Assembly (NCBI GenBank): GCA_018623495.1
Contig: JAAZVP010000002.1
Span: 24,600 to 88,599 of the forward strand
From: Halothiobacillus sp.
GTDB lineage: Bacteria > Pseudomonadota > Gammaproteobacteria > JAAZVP01
Reading direction: 5' to 3'
Length of the DNA: 64,000 nucleotides
Made by a program: the position numbers and the translations under genes. The notes beneath the pieces are model-generated. The model was not told where the DNA came from. It made no database searches and saw only the letters and a list, made by a program, of their open reading frames with translations. This document shows positions 23,787 through 34,967 of this stretch, piece by piece (position 1 is the first letter of the stretch; each line of letters starts with the position of its first letter).

Positions 23787-25112
23787 TTACTCGGCGTCCT
23801 CGCCCTCGGCCGCTTCCTCCTGCGGGTTCATCACCTCGTCGAAGGAGCGCTGCTTCTCGCTGACCCGGGCCTGCTCGGCGACGAAGTCGACCACCTGCTC
23901 CTCCAGCGCCAGCGCCTCGAGGTTGGACATCAGCTCGCGGTTGGCGCGGTAGTGCTTGATGACCTCCTCGGGATCCTCGTAGCTGGCGGCGATGTCGTCG
24001 AGCAGGGTGTCGACACGCTCCGAGTCCAGTTCCAGCTCGTGCTCGCGCACCAGCTCCGCGACCACCAGGCCGAGCAGCACGCGGCGACGGGCCTCCTGCT
24101 CGAACAGCTCCAGCGGCAGCTGGTCCTTGGCCTGGGCACCGCCCATCTGCTGGACCATCTGGTCGCGGACACGCTCGGACTCCTCGCGCACCAGCGCCTG
24201 GGGCAGCTCGACGCCGTCGTGCATCTCCACGAGCGCATCCATCACCTGCTGCTTGACGCTCTTCTTGACCGCCTGCTTGAGCTCGCGCTCCATGTTCTTG
24301 CGGATCTCGGCGCGGAAGTCGTCCATGTCGCCGCTGTCGACCCCGAAGGCCTGCATGAACTCGCCGTCCACCTCGGGCAGGCGGGGCTCGGCGACGCTCT
24401 CCACCTTGACGTCGAACCGGGCGGTTTTGCCGCGCAGGTTCTCGGCGTGGTAATCCTCGGGGAAGGCGACCTCGATGGTCTTCTCCTCGCCTGCGGACAT
24501 GCCCTCCAGCGGCGCCTCGAAGTCCTTGAGCATGCGGCCTTCGCCCAGCTGGACGGGCATGCTCTCGGCCTTGCCGCCCTCGAAGGGCTCGCCGTCGATG
24601 CGGCCCTCGAAGGTGACGGTGACCCGGTCACCCTCTTGGGCCGCGCGCTCGACGTCCTGCCAGTCCTTGCGCTGCTCGCGCAGGGTCTCGATCATCTTGT
24701 CGATGTCGGCATCGGTGACCTCGGCCACCGGGCGCTCGATCTCGACGCCATCCAGCTTGCCCAGCTCGATCTCGGGGTAGACCTCCACGGTCGCCTGGTA
24801 GACCAGGTCCTCGCCCGGCTCGTTGGCGACGATCTCGATCTGCGGCGAACCCGCGGTGCGCAGTTCCTGCTCGCTCACCGCCTGGCCCAGGCTGCTCTGC
24901 ATGAACTCCGCGGCGACTTCCTGGCGCACCTGGCCACCGTAGCGCTGCTTGACCACGCGCAGCGGGACCTTGCCCGGCCGAAAGCCGTCCATGCGCACGC
25001 GCCCGCGCATGTCCTTGAGCCGGGTATCCACGGCCTCGTCGACCTCCTGGGCCGGGATCTCCACCTTCAGGGTCCGCTCGAGACCATTGGACGATTCCAC
25101 ACTCACTTGCAT
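23787..25112 (-). CDS. tig: Trigger factor
   Basis: [50 protein letters not shown]; upstream of clpP. Confidence 0.96.
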   Translation of the reverse strand: MQVSVESSNGLERTLKVEIPAQEVDEAVDTRLKDMRGRVRMDGFRPGKVPLRVVKQRYGGQVRQEVAAEFMQSSLGQAVSEQELRTAGSPQIEIVANEPGEDLVYQATVEVYPEIELGKLDGVEIERPVAEVTDADIDKMIETLREQRKDWQDVERAAQEGDRVTVTFEGRIDGEPFEGGKAESMPVQLGEGRMLKDFEAPLEGMSAGEEKTIEVAFPEDYHAENLRGKTARFDVKVESVAEPRLPEVDGEFMQAFGVDSGDMDDFRAEIRKNMERELKQAVKKSVKQQVMDALVEMHDGVELPQALVREESERVRDQMVQQMGGAQAKDQLPLELFEQEARRRVLLGLVVAELVREHELELDSERVDTLLDDIAASYEDPEEVIKHYRANRELMSNLEALALEEQVVDFVAEQARVSEKQRSFDEVMNPQEEAAEGEDAE

Positions 25113-25409
25113 TACCGACTACCTCGCGAGCCAATCTCTGGGATTTCAATCAAATAAGGCTCGATCCGGGAACCTCCGCGCGGGCCGGCGGCATCGCTGC
25201 GGGCTGCCCCGCAGGCCATGGACGCTGCCGATCCGCGCGCAGGCCCCTCGAGGACCGAGCCGCACATTCGGTTTGGGCGCCGGTGGCCGGGATATCCCTG
25301 ACCGACGCGCGCGAAGGCTGGTATCTTAACCGATTTCGGGCAGTGATGACATCGGCGCCGAACGCGCCCCGGTCACCGCCCGCCACGCCCACTCCCGTCC
25401 GAGGCCGCG

Positions 25410-26389
<980 letters not shown>

Positions 26390-26393
<4 letters not shown>

Positions 26394-27262
26394 CCCGAGG
26401 CGGCACCCGCGCCCGGCCCACCCGCACCGGCCTGCTGTTTCTCGGGCTGCTGGTGGTGATGTTTCTGGCCTCGATGAACTACGGCGCCAACGTGGGCTTC
26501 TTCTTCACCTTCCTGCTGGCCGGCATGGCCCTGGCCGCCTGGCCACTGGCCCACGCCAACGTCGCCGCCGTCGAGCTCGCCACCGAAGCGCCGGCCGAGG
26601 GCTTCGCCGGCCGCCCGATCGCCCTGGAACTGGCCGCCGAGGCCAGCCGGCCGGCCCACGAGCTCGCGCTGCACAACCGCGGGGAACCCTGCTCCCTGAC
26701 CACGCTCCACGCCCGCTGCCACCCCCGGCTGGCACTCGGTCCGCTGCCGCGCGGCCGCCACCGGCGAATTACCGTGGAGATCCACTCCCTCTACCCCCTG
26801 GGCCTGTTCCACGCCCGGCGGAGCCTGGACCTCGACGCGGAGATCCTGGTCTTCCCGGCCCCTGCCGGCCACGCGGTGCCCGACTGCGCGCCGGCACCGG
26901 GGCGCGAGGGCGAGCAGGGCCGGCAATCCGAGGTCGACTTCGCCGGCGTGCGTCCCGCCCTGCCCGGCGAGCCACCCTCGCGCATCGCCTGGAAGGCCTC
27001 GGCGCGCAGCCAGGAGACCCTGAGCAAGGCCTGGGAGGGCCGCGAGGGCAGCGCCTGCTGGCTGGACTGGGACCGCCTGCCCGGGTCCGACACCGAGGCC
27101 CGGCTCTCCCAGCTCGCCCGCTGGGTACTGGAATGCGAGCGCGGCGGCCGACCCTACGCGTTGCGCCTGCCCGCCGCGACGGTCCCCCCCGGCACGGGCC
27201 GCCCGCATCGCCACCGCTGCCTGGAAGCACTGGCCTGCCACCCGGAGGCACCCCGTGGCTGA
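26390..27262 (+). CDS. DUF58 domain protein
   Basis: GTG start overlaps moxR stop; N-terminal TM pair, DFAGVRPALPGEPPSRIAWKASARSQETLSKAWEG DUF58-like region; MoxR/DUF58/transglutaminase gene order. Confidence 0.82.
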
Positions 27263-29192
27263 TCCCCGGCTGCCACGCCACCGCCTGCTGCTGGCGCTGG
27301 GGCTCGCCCTGCTGCCCCACGTGCTGCACCTGGCCCCCTGGGTCTCGGCGCTGTTTCTCGCCGGGCTGGCGTGGAATGCCCTCAGCCTGGTGCGCGAATG
27401 GCCGCCCCCCAACCGCTGGTGGCTGGCGGCACTCGCCACCGCCGGCTTCGCCGGCGTGAGCCTCGCCTTCGGCAGCTTCACCGGCCGCGACGCCGGCGTG
27501 GCCCTGCTCACCCTGATGACCACCCTCAAGCTCCTCGAGGCCCGCGACCGGCGTGACTACCTCCTGCTCACCGTGCTCGGCTATTTCCTGGTGCTCACAC
27601 TGTTTCTCTTCGACCAGGGCATCCCGGTCACCCTCTACACCTTCCTGCCGATCTTTCTGCTCACCGCGGCACTCGGCGACCTGAGCGCCGAGCAGCCCCG
27701 CCGCTACCGCCACCACCTGCGCACCACCGGCCGCCTGCTGGTGGGCGCGCTGCCGCTGGCCCTGGTGCTGTTCGTCATCGTGCCCCGCCCGGCCGGCGGC
27801 CTCTGGGGCGGCACCCCGGATCCCGGCCGTGGCGTCACCGGCCTGAGCGAGCGGATGGCACCGGGCAGCGTCACCGACCTGGCCCAATCCCGCGAGCCGG
27901 CCTTCCGGGTGGCGTTCGACGACGGTATCCCGGCGAGCGAGGACCTCTACTGGCGCGGGCCCGTCTTCTGGCACTACGACGGCCGCGCCTGGAGCCCGCG
28001 GGACAATCGGCGCTGGCGCCGCCAGCCACCCGGGACGCCGGGCGCCACCGTCGACTACACCGTCACCCTGGAACCCCACCATCGACGGTGGCTGTTCGCC
28101 CTCGACCAGCCGGCCTCGATTCCCGCGCAGGCCGCGCTCACCGACGACCTCCAGTTGCTGCGCGATCGCGACGTCCACCGCCGCATCAGCTACGAGGCCA
28201 GCAGCCACCTGGACGACACCCTCGCCGAGAGCCTCACCGCCCTCGACCGCCATCACGGCCTGGCGCTGCCGGCCAACGGCAATCCGCGGTTGCGGCAACT
28301 GGCGAACGAGTGGAGCGAGCGCGCGGTGGACGACCGCGACCTGCTGGCGATCGCCCGCCGCCACTTCGCCGAGGGCCCGTACCGCTATACCCTCCAGCCG
28401 CCCGCCCTCGGGGGCGAGAACGGCATGGACCGCTTCCTGTTCACCACCCGCGAGGGCTACTGCGAGCACTACGCGGCGGCCCTGGTGCTGCTGATGCGCG
28501 CCGCCGGCGTACCGGCGCGGGTGGTCACCGGCTACCAGGGCGGGGAGTACAACGCCGCGGGGGATTTCCTGCTGGTGCGCCAGAGCGATGCCCATGCCTG
28601 GGCGGAGGTCTGGCTGGAGGGGATCGGCTGGCGACGCGTCGACCCCACCACCTGGATCAGCACCGCGCGCGTGGAGGCCGGCGTCGAGCGCCCCGGAGAT
28701 GCCGCCGCCGCGGTCGCCGCGGCCACCGACCTTGCCTGGACGCGGCGCGTCGGCCAACTATGGGACGCGCTCGACTACCGCTGGACGCGCTGGGTCCTGG
28801 GCTTCGACTTCAGCCTCCAGCGCCGGTTGCTGGAACGCCTGCACCTGCCGGTGCACTCGCTGGTGCTGGTGGCCGCCTCGACCATCGCCCTGTTGCTGGC
28901 CTTCGCCGCCTATCGCCGCTGGGCGACACGCCGGCCGACCCCCAGACCCGCCGACGAACTCGACCGCCTGTTCCTGCGCTATTGCCGGCGGCTGGAACGC
29001 CGCGGCATTGCCCGTAGGGCCGAGGAAGGCCCCCGGGCACTGGCCGAGCGGGTGGCCCGGCAACACCCCGAGCTGGCCACCCGCACCCGGCTCGTGGCCG
29101 AGCTCTATACCCGCCTGCGCTACGGCCGGCACGCCGACCCGGCAACCCGGCGCCGCCTCGCCCGGCTGGTGCGCCAGCGCCTGCCACGCTGA
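27255..29192 (+). CDS. Transglutaminase-like membrane protein (TgpA type)
   Basis: Multiple TM helices, GYCEHYAAALVLLMRAAGVPARVVTGYQGGEYNAAGDFLLVRQSDAHAWAEVWLEG catalytic triad. Confidence 0.92.
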   Translation: MADPRLPRHRLLLALGLALLPHVLHLAPWVSALFLAGLAWNALSLVREWPPPNRWWLAALATAGFAGVSLAFGSFTGRDAGVALLTLMTTLKLLEARDRRDYLLLTVLGYFLVLTLFLFDQGIPVTLYTFLPIFLLTAALGDLSAEQPRRYRHHLRTTGRLLVGALPLALVLFVIVPRPAGGLWGGTPDPGRGVTGLSERMAPGSVTDLAQSREPAFRVAFDDGIPASEDLYWRGPVFWHYDGRAWSPRDNRRWRRQPPGTPGATVDYTVTLEPHHRRWLFALDQPASIPAQAALTDDLQLLRDRDVHRRISYEASSHLDDTLAESLTALDRHHGLALPANGNPRLRQLANEWSERAVDDRDLLAIARRHFAEGPYRYTLQPPALGGENGMDRFLFTTREGYCEHYAAALVLLMRAAGVPARVVTGYQGGEYNAAGDFLLVRQSDAHAWAEVWLEGIGWRRVDPTTWISTARVEAGVERPGDAAAAVAAATDLAWTRRVGQLWDALDYRWTRWVLGFDFSLQRRLLERLHLPVHSLVLVAASTIALLLAFAAYRRWATRRPTPRPADELDRLFLRYCRRLERRGIARRAEEGPRALAERVARQHPELATRTRLVAELYTRLRYGRHADPATRRRLARLVRQRLPR

Positions 29193-29207
29193 ACCGGGAC
29201 CAACGAA

Positions 29208-29231
29208 AAAGCCCCCATCTCCGGGGGCTCG
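29208..29231. terminator. Terminator between tgpA-like and iscR-like genes
   Basis: aaaaagcccccatctccgggggct hairpin. Confidence 0.65.
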
Positions 29232-29260
29232 ACCGATCTCACCGCAACGACCCGCTGGCG

Positions 29261-29692
29261 TCAGGCCGCGGAGCGCTCGTCCATGGCGTCGCCGTGCTCG
29301 GCGACGAACTCCGCCAGGGTCATGTCGTTCAGGAAGTCGTACAGCCGCTTGCTGAAGTCGTTCCACATGTTGTGCGGTTCGCTGCGAATCGCCCGCAGGT
29401 GCGGGGCGAACATCCGCTCGCGCTCCGCCGGCGTGCGGTCGTCGACCGCGTCGATCACCCGCGCAATGCTGATCTCGGTGGCGGGCTGCGCCAGGCGGTA
29501 GCCACCGCCGGGGCCGCGGACGCCCTTGACCAGACCGTGCTTGCGCAGCCGCGCGAACAGCTGCTCCAGGTAGGACAGTGAAACGCCCTGCTCCTGGGAG
29601 ATATCGGCCAGCGTGAGCGGACCCCGGCCCTCGTACTGGGCGAGGTGCATCATGGCGGTGACCGCGTAGCGCGCCTTGGTTGACAACCTCAT
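29261..29692 (-). CDS. Rrf2/IscR-family regulator lacking cysteines
   Basis: MRLSTKARYAVTAMMHLAQYEGRGPLTLADISQEQGVSLSYLEQLFARLRKHGLVKGVRGPGGGYRLAQP is IscR-like; no Cys anywhere in the ORF. Confidence 0.9.
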   Translation of the reverse strand: MRLSTKARYAVTAMMHLAQYEGRGPLTLADISQEQGVSLSYLEQLFARLRKHGLVKGVRGPGGGYRLAQPATEISIARVIDAVDDRTPAERERMFAPHLRAIRSEPHNMWNDFSKRLYDFLNDMTLAEFVAEHGDAMDERSAA

Positions 29693-29710
29693 CATGCCGA
29701 GCCTCCTCAT

Positions 29711-29763
29711 TCCTGATCGTTTCAGTCAGGAATATATTTAAGCGGACCAATTCAGTCAAGTAT
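29711..29763 (-). promoter_or_regulatory. Promoter of the iscR-like gene with two IscR type-1-like sites
   Basis: Minus strand: atacTTGACTgaattggtccgcttaaaTATATTcctgactgaaacgatcagga; TTGACT-17-TATATT; repeated yTGACTGAAw cores. Confidence 0.6.
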
Positions 29764-29808
29764 TTTTTCAGACTTTCTTGTACAGGCCTTGTGAAGGAAT
29801 CGTTCGGA

Positions 29809-30291
29809 TCAGCCGATCAAGGCGGGCCGCCGCGCCTGCGCCGGCCGCGGGCCGAAGTGATGCCCCCGGTGGAGGCAGTAGCCCAGCCAGCGATGGAAGA
29901 AGCGGTTGAGCGCCCAGCGGGTCTCGAGGCTGGTGGCCGGACGGGTGATGAGCTGGTGACTGCGACGATCGTGGACCACGCGGCTGAGCACCTCGGCGGT
30001 GCGCGCGTCGTGATAGATGCGCACCCGCAGATCCGGCAGCGCCCGGCTCCCCTCGCCCTCGCTGAACAGGTAGGTCATCCTCAGCATGGTGGTATAGCGG
30101 CAGCGCTCGCTCACCTGCACGTGCAGCGGCAGGCAGTCCGCCACCCGGGAGACGGCGTGGCTCTCCAGCTGGCCGACCGCGGGGATCAGCCGGCGCAGGC
30201 GCATGTAGTTGAGCTCGTAGAGCTCCATCAGGGCCGCGAAACTGCCCGCCCGGGGCGCCCGGCAGGCCTGGGGATCGAGATCGAAACGCAT
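29809..30291 (-). CDS. DUF1249-like protein
   Basis: MRFDLDPQACRAPRAGSFAALMELYELNYMRLRRLIPAVG...LPLHVQVSERCRYTTMLRMTYLF...LPDLRVRIYHDARTAEV. Confidence 0.7.
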   Translation of the reverse strand: MRFDLDPQACRAPRAGSFAALMELYELNYMRLRRLIPAVGQLESHAVSRVADCLPLHVQVSERCRYTTMLRMTYLFSEGEGSRALPDLRVRIYHDARTAEVLSRVVHDRRSHQLITRPATSLETRWALNRFFHRWLGYCLHRGHHFGPRPAQARRPALIG

Positions 30292-30394
30292 GCCGCCAAG
30301 TGTACCAGAGCCCGGCGGGCGAGCAGCGTACCCGCGCGCGGGGCGGCCTTTTCCCGCGGCCGGCGGAGCCATGTTAGACTCCGCCTGACTCCGC

Positions 30395-30471
30395 GCCCCC
30401 GTAGCTCAGCTGGATAGAGCAATCCCCTCCTAAGGGATCGGTCGCAGGTTCGAATCCTGCCGGGGGCGCCA
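30395..30471 (+). tRNA. tRNA-Arg (CCT)
   Basis: GCCCCCGTAGCTCAGCTGGATAGAGCAATCCCCTCCTAAGGGATCGGTCGCAGGTTCGAATCCTGCCGGGGGCGCCA. Confidence 0.95.
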
Positions 30472-30487
30472 TTTCCCCTCTTTCGGA

Positions 30488-30572
30488 TGGCCCGGGTCCT
30501 CGACGGGCAATCGACCCGGCGCCTCGATCGGAAGCAACCCGCGCGCCATGGACGGCACCGGTTCGGGCGACG
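30488..30572 (+). repeat. Decayed relative of the right end of the 39914-40253 element
   Basis: gcccgggtcctcgacgggcaatc...cccggcgcctcgat...aacccgc..gcca..gacggcaccggttcg parallels 40153-40253. Confidence 0.55.
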
Positions 30573-30602
30573 ATTCCGTGGCGGGCGCCCCGGCCCGTAC
30601 CA

Positions 30603-31649
30603 TCAGCCCGGTTCGTGGGAGCCCGGCAGGCCGCGGGCCCGCAGGGTCTCGTTGATCTCGCGGACCAGGGCCGGCCCCCGGTAGATGAAGCCCGTGTAGA
30701 CCTGCACCAGGCGGGCACCCGCCTCGATCTTCTCCACCGCGTCCTCGCCGGACATGATGCCCCCCGCCGCGATCAGCGGGATGCGCCCCGCGAAGACCCC
30801 GGCGAAGCGCCGCAGGACCGCCGTCGAGCGCGCCCTGACCGGCGCCCCGCTCAATCCCCCCTGCTCCTCGGCGTGCGCGAGTCCCTCCACGCCCTCGCGC
30901 GTGATCGTGGTGTTGGTGGCGATCACCCCGTCCACGTCCTGGCGCAGGAAGGCGGCGGCCATGTCGTCGATCTCGGCGTCCTCGAGGTCGGGCGCGACCT
31001 TGATCACCAGCGGGACGTACCGGCCGTGCGCCTCGGCCAGTTCCGCCTGGCGGGCCTTGAGGCGCTCGAGCAGGCCATCGAGGGCCGCGCCCTGCTGCAG
31101 GTCCCGCAGGCCCACCGTGTTGGGCGAGGAGATGTTGACGGTGACGTAGTCGGCATGCGGGTAGACCCGCTCCAGGCAGTAGAGATAGTCGTCCACCGCC
31201 CGCTCCATGGGGGTGTCGAAGTTCTTGCCGATGTTGAGGCCCAGCACACCCGGGTAGCGCGCCCGCCGGACCTGCTCGACGAAGTGGTCGACACCCGCAT
31301 TGTTGAAACCCATGCGGTTGATGATCGCCCGCGCCTGCGGCAGACGGAAAAGCCGCGGCCGGGGATTGCCCGGCTGCGGCCGCGGGGTCACCGTGCCCAC
31401 CTCGATGAAACCGAAGCCCATGGCCCCCAGCCCCGTCACGTGGTCGGCGTTCTTGTCCAGGCCCGCCGCCAGGCCCACCGGGTTCGGGAAGGTGAGCCCC
31501 ATGACCCGCACCGGGGCCTCGATGGCCGCCCCCCCGACCCAGCCGCGAAAAGGCTCGTGCCCGGCCAGGTCCGCCAGCCGCAGCGACCAGTCGTGGGCGG
31601 TCTCCGGCGGCAGGGTGAACAACAGGCGGCGCACGAGGGGGTAGAACAT
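30603..31649 (-). CDS. pyrD: Dihydroorotate dehydrogenase (quinone)
   Basis: [51 protein letters not shown]. Confidence 0.96.
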   Translation of the reverse strand: MFYPLVRRLLFTLPPETAHDWSLRLADLAGHEPFRGWVGGAAIEAPVRVMGLTFPNPVGLAAGLDKNADHVTGLGAMGFGFIEVGTVTPRPQPGNPRPRLFRLPQARAIINRMGFNNAGVDHFVEQVRRARYPGVLGLNIGKNFDTPMERAVDDYLYCLERVYPHADYVTVNISSPNTVGLRDLQQGAALDGLLERLKARQAELAEAHGRYVPLVIKVAPDLEDAEIDDMAAAFLRQDVDGVIATNTTITREGVEGLAHAEEQGGLSGAPVRARSTAVLRRFAGVFAGRIPLIAAGGIMSGEDAVEKIEAGARLVQVYTGFIYRGPALVREINETLRARGLPGSHEPG

Positions 31650-31690
31650 GGCGGGCTCCGGGGATTTCTGCGTGGGCGTATGGTAGCGCA

Positions 31691-32638
31691 TCAGAACCAC
31701 GGCCCGTGAAACCGCTCCCGCGGGCCCGGCGGCTCGTCGACGTGGGGTTCGATGGGCCGGCGGTGGAGCCCGCCGCCCGCGCCCCCGGGTCCGCCGGCCA
31801 GGCGCCGCAGGCGGGCCACCCGCTCCGAGGTCGGCGGGTGGGTCCGCAGGATCGAGGGCAGCGGATTGCGCCGATGCGGCAGCAACAGGCGGTAGAGCCA
31901 GTGGGTCTCGTAGTGCTCGATGCGCTCGAGGGCGCGGGCCATCCCCTCGGCATCCCCGGTGAGCTCCACCGCCCCCAGGTCGGCCCGGTACTCGCGCAGC
32001 CGCGAGAGCGCCAGTTGCAGCAGGGCGCTGACGTTGGGGGCGAGAATGAACACCAGCAACAGCAGCCAGGGAATCGCCGCCTCGCCCGCCAGCCACAGCG
32101 GCACGTAGACCAGCGCCAACAGGTAGCCCACCAGCGCGAGCATCGCGGTCAGCCGGCCGACGATATCGGCCAGGGCCATCACCCACAGGTCGCGGTGGCG
32201 GATGTGGCTGATCTCGTGGGCCAGGATGGCGACGATCTCGCGCTCGCCCAGTCGACGCAGCAGGCCGTCGGAAAGGGCCACCGCGGAATCCGCCGGCCGA
32301 CCGGTGGCGAAGGAGTTCATCAACACCGAGGGCAGGTAATAGAGCCGGGGTGGCCGCTCGAGTCCGGCCCGCCGGCTGAGCTCGGCGTTGACCCGCTCCA
32401 GCTCGGGGAGGCGCCCCGGGGGAATCGGCCGCGCATCGAACATCGCCAGCACCAGCCGGGGCGACATCACCGGGCTGAACAGCGCCAGCAACCCGCCCGC
32501 GAACAGCGACCACAGCAGCCCCGAACGCCCGGCCACCAGCCAGCCGATCACCCCCAGCAGGACGACCATCAGGATCGCCAGCAGCAGCGTCTGGATCGCG
32601 TTGCTCAGCTCGTAGCGAGTCAGGAAAGACACGGGCAT
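31691..32638 (-). CDS. htpX: HtpX-type zinc metalloprotease
   Basis: [26 protein letters not shown] motif, N-terminal TM pair. Confidence 0.8.
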   Translation of the reverse strand: MPVSFLTRYELSNAIQTLLLAILMVVLLGVIGWLVAGRSGLLWSLFAGGLLALFSPVMSPRLVLAMFDARPIPPGRLPELERVNAELSRRAGLERPPRLYYLPSVLMNSFATGRPADSAVALSDGLLRRLGEREIVAILAHEISHIRHRDLWVMALADIVGRLTAMLALVGYLLALVYVPLWLAGEAAIPWLLLLVFILAPNVSALLQLALSRLREYRADLGAVELTGDAEGMARALERIEHYETHWLYRLLLPHRRNPLPSILRTHPPTSERVARLRRLAGGPGGAGGGLHRRPIEPHVDEPPGPRERFHGPWF

Positions 32639-32779
32639 CGACAGCGCCGCCACGGCATGGACCTGCCCCGAGTCTAACCCACCGAGACCCGCCACGGTCA
32701 GCGAAGCGTCATCGGCCGGTCATCGGCGGGTCACCGGGGGCATCGAGAATCGGGCCCGGATCCGTCACCGAGCGCCGGC

Positions 32780-33634
32780 ATGCCGACCGTATCCGTGATC
32801 ACCCCCGCCTACCGCGCCGCGAACACCCTGCCCCGGGCCGTGCGCAGCGTCCTCGACCAGCGTTTCGACGACTGGGAGATGCTCATCGTCGGCGACGACG
32901 GCCGCGACTATCGCCGGCTGCTCGACGCCGTGGGCCTGGCCGATGATCCCCGCCTGCGCTTTTTCGATTCGGGCGGTGTCGCCCGCGGGCCGGGTGCCGC
33001 CCGCAACGTCGCCCTCGAGGCCGCCCGCGGCCGGTTCATCGCCCCCCTCGACGCCGACGACCTGTTCTACCCCGACCGCCTGGAGCGCCTCCTGCCCCTG
33101 GCGCGCACGCACGGCATCGCCGGCGACAACACCCGCGTGGTCGACGACACCACCGGCGACCCGCTGCGCGACGCCTTCGCCGCGGGCGGCGAGGACTTCG
33201 AGCTCGACCCCGAGCTCTACACCCACATCTCGGTACCGATGATCTTCGTCTTCGACCGCCGCCACATCCCCCGCGGCTGGGATGCGGACGTGCGCTTCGG
33301 CGAGGACACCCTCTTCAACCTGCGCCTGATGGAGCACCTGCCGCGCGTGCCGATCATCGGCGACCCGCTGCACGAATACCGGGTGATGAGCACCAGCCTC
33401 TGCCATGCCGGCGACGCCCACCAGCGCGCCGAGACCACCTACCGGCGCTGCCTGATGCGCCTGCAGGAGGACGGGCTGGGCTTTCGCACCGCCGAGGCCC
33501 GCAACCGGGTCGAGCAGATGCTCAAGCACAAGCGCGAGACCAACCACCTCTACGCCCGCAAGCGCGCCAACGGCTTTCGCGGCCCCTTCCAGCACTTTCT
33601 CAACGACATCGACCAGCACTACCTGCACGACTGA
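32780..33634 (+). CDS. Family 2 glycosyltransferase
   Basis: MPTVSVITPAYRAANTLPRAVRSVLDQRFDDWEMLIVGDDGRD; FIAPLDADDLFYPDRLERLL. Confidence 0.88.
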   Translation: MPTVSVITPAYRAANTLPRAVRSVLDQRFDDWEMLIVGDDGRDYRRLLDAVGLADDPRLRFFDSGGVARGPGAARNVALEAARGRFIAPLDADDLFYPDRLERLLPLARTHGIAGDNTRVVDDTTGDPLRDAFAAGGEDFELDPELYTHISVPMIFVFDRRHIPRGWDADVRFGEDTLFNLRLMEHLPRVPIIGDPLHEYRVMSTSLCHAGDAHQRAETTYRRCLMRLQEDGLGFRTAEARNRVEQMLKHKRETNHLYARKRANGFRGPFQHFLNDIDQHYLHD

Positions 33635-33864
33635 GCCCAGGTCCCTTCACCCGGCGCCCGGCCCGCTTTCCCGGCATCGACGGCCCCGCGAGCCACGGCG
33701 CCCACGTGCCGGAACCGGACGGGGCACCACGCCTGGCGAGCGACCGCGGCCGGCTCCCCGGGCCTGCACCGTCCCCCGGCCCCGGCCAGCCGGTCCGGGG
33801 CTGGCCGCCGGCGGTCGGGCCGGCTATGCTCCCGGAAGGCATCCAGACCCCGGGAGGGCGACCA

Positions 33865-34368
33865 ATGATCCCGTTCAGGACCCGGCTCGCCGGCGGCATC
33901 GCCGGCCTGGCACTGGCCATCGGCTGCGCGAACGCCGGCAACTTCGTCGACGTCAAGCGCATGGGCATGGAGATCGCCGACGACATCGCCCGCGCCGCGG
34001 TGCTCGACTGCCGCGAGCGCGGCTACCAGGTCTCGGCGGTGGTGGTGGACCGCTCGGGCCATCCCCAGGCGGTGCTGCGCGACACCCACGCCTCGCGCTT
34101 CACCATGCAGATCGCCCGCGAGAAGGCCAACGGCGTGGTGCTCTCGCGCATCGACTCCGGCGCGTTCCGGGAAAACCGGGGCGACATCCGCATGGAAATG
34201 AACCACGTCGACGACGTGATGATGCTCGAAGGGGGACTCGCCATCGAGGCGGGCGGCGCCTTCGTGGGCGCGGTCGGCGTGAGCGGCGCCCCCGGCGGGG
34301 ACAAGGATGCCGAATGCGCCGCCGCGGCCCTGGAGACGGTCGCCGACCGCCTCGCCTTCGCCGACTAG
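33865..34368 (+). CDS. Secreted GlcG/HbpS-family haem-binding-like protein
   Basis: Signal peptide, VSAVVVDRSGHPQAVLRDTHASRFTMQIAREKANGV, GAVGVSGAPGGDKDAECAAAAL. Confidence 0.8.
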   Translation: MIPFRTRLAGGIAGLALAIGCANAGNFVDVKRMGMEIADDIARAAVLDCRERGYQVSAVVVDRSGHPQAVLRDTHASRFTMQIAREKANGVVLSRIDSGAFRENRGDIRMEMNHVDDVMMLEGGLAIEAGGAFVGAVGVSGAPGGDKDAECAAAALETVADRLAFAD

Positions 34369-34486
34369 CCGCGAGGCGAGCACCCCGCCCAGCACCTTGC
34401 CCGTCCCCATCAGAGCTTGATTCTAGCAGGCTCCGCCCGTCGACTCCCGGCTTGCCCCCGATACCCGGGCGGTTTTCCCGCGGCCA

Positions 34487-34524
34487 CGAAAAAGGGCGCC
34501 GGCCTCGCGGCCGGCGCCCTGCTG
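34487..34524 (-). terminator. Terminator downstream of tRNA-fMet
   Basis: aaaaagggcgccggcctcgcggccggcgccct stem-loop. Confidence 0.7.
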
Positions 34525-34526
34525 TT

Positions 34527-34603
<77 letters not shown>

Positions 34604-34688
34604 ATTGATGCTGCGCAGTGTACCGCCGGGTGCCCCGCGAGTCAAATTTTTGTCATCATTCCCCCGCTCACCCACCCGGAGAACGCCC

Positions 34689-34967
34689 ATGAGCGGCATC
34701 GCCATCACCCGCGAGATGCTCGACGAGATCGAGGCCGTGCTCGCCCGCCACGCCCCCGAGAGCCGCGACGCCCACGTGCGCCTGCACCTGCTCGCGGGCC
34801 TGGCCGGCTTCATGGTCGGCGAGCGGGACATGGAAGCCGGCGAGCGCGAGGCGGTGCTCGACGGCCTGCGGGCCTTCATGGACGGCGTGGCCGAGCAGCG
34901 CCTGGCCGCCCGTCGCCCGTCCACCGAGGCCCTCGGCATCTGGCGCCCGGAGGAAAACGACCGATGA
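34689..34967 (+). CDS. Small hypothetical protein
   Basis: 92-aa ORF translationally coupled (4-bp overlap) to the downstream tpm gene. Confidence 0.65.
   Translation: MSGIAITREMLDEIEAVLARHAPESRDAHVRLHLLAGLAGFMVGERDMEAGEREAVLDGLRAFMDGVAEQRLAARRPSTEALGIWRPEENDR

Noticed and set aside
26769-28757. 662-aa minus-strand ORF
   Set aside because: Antisense of DUF58/transglutaminase genes.
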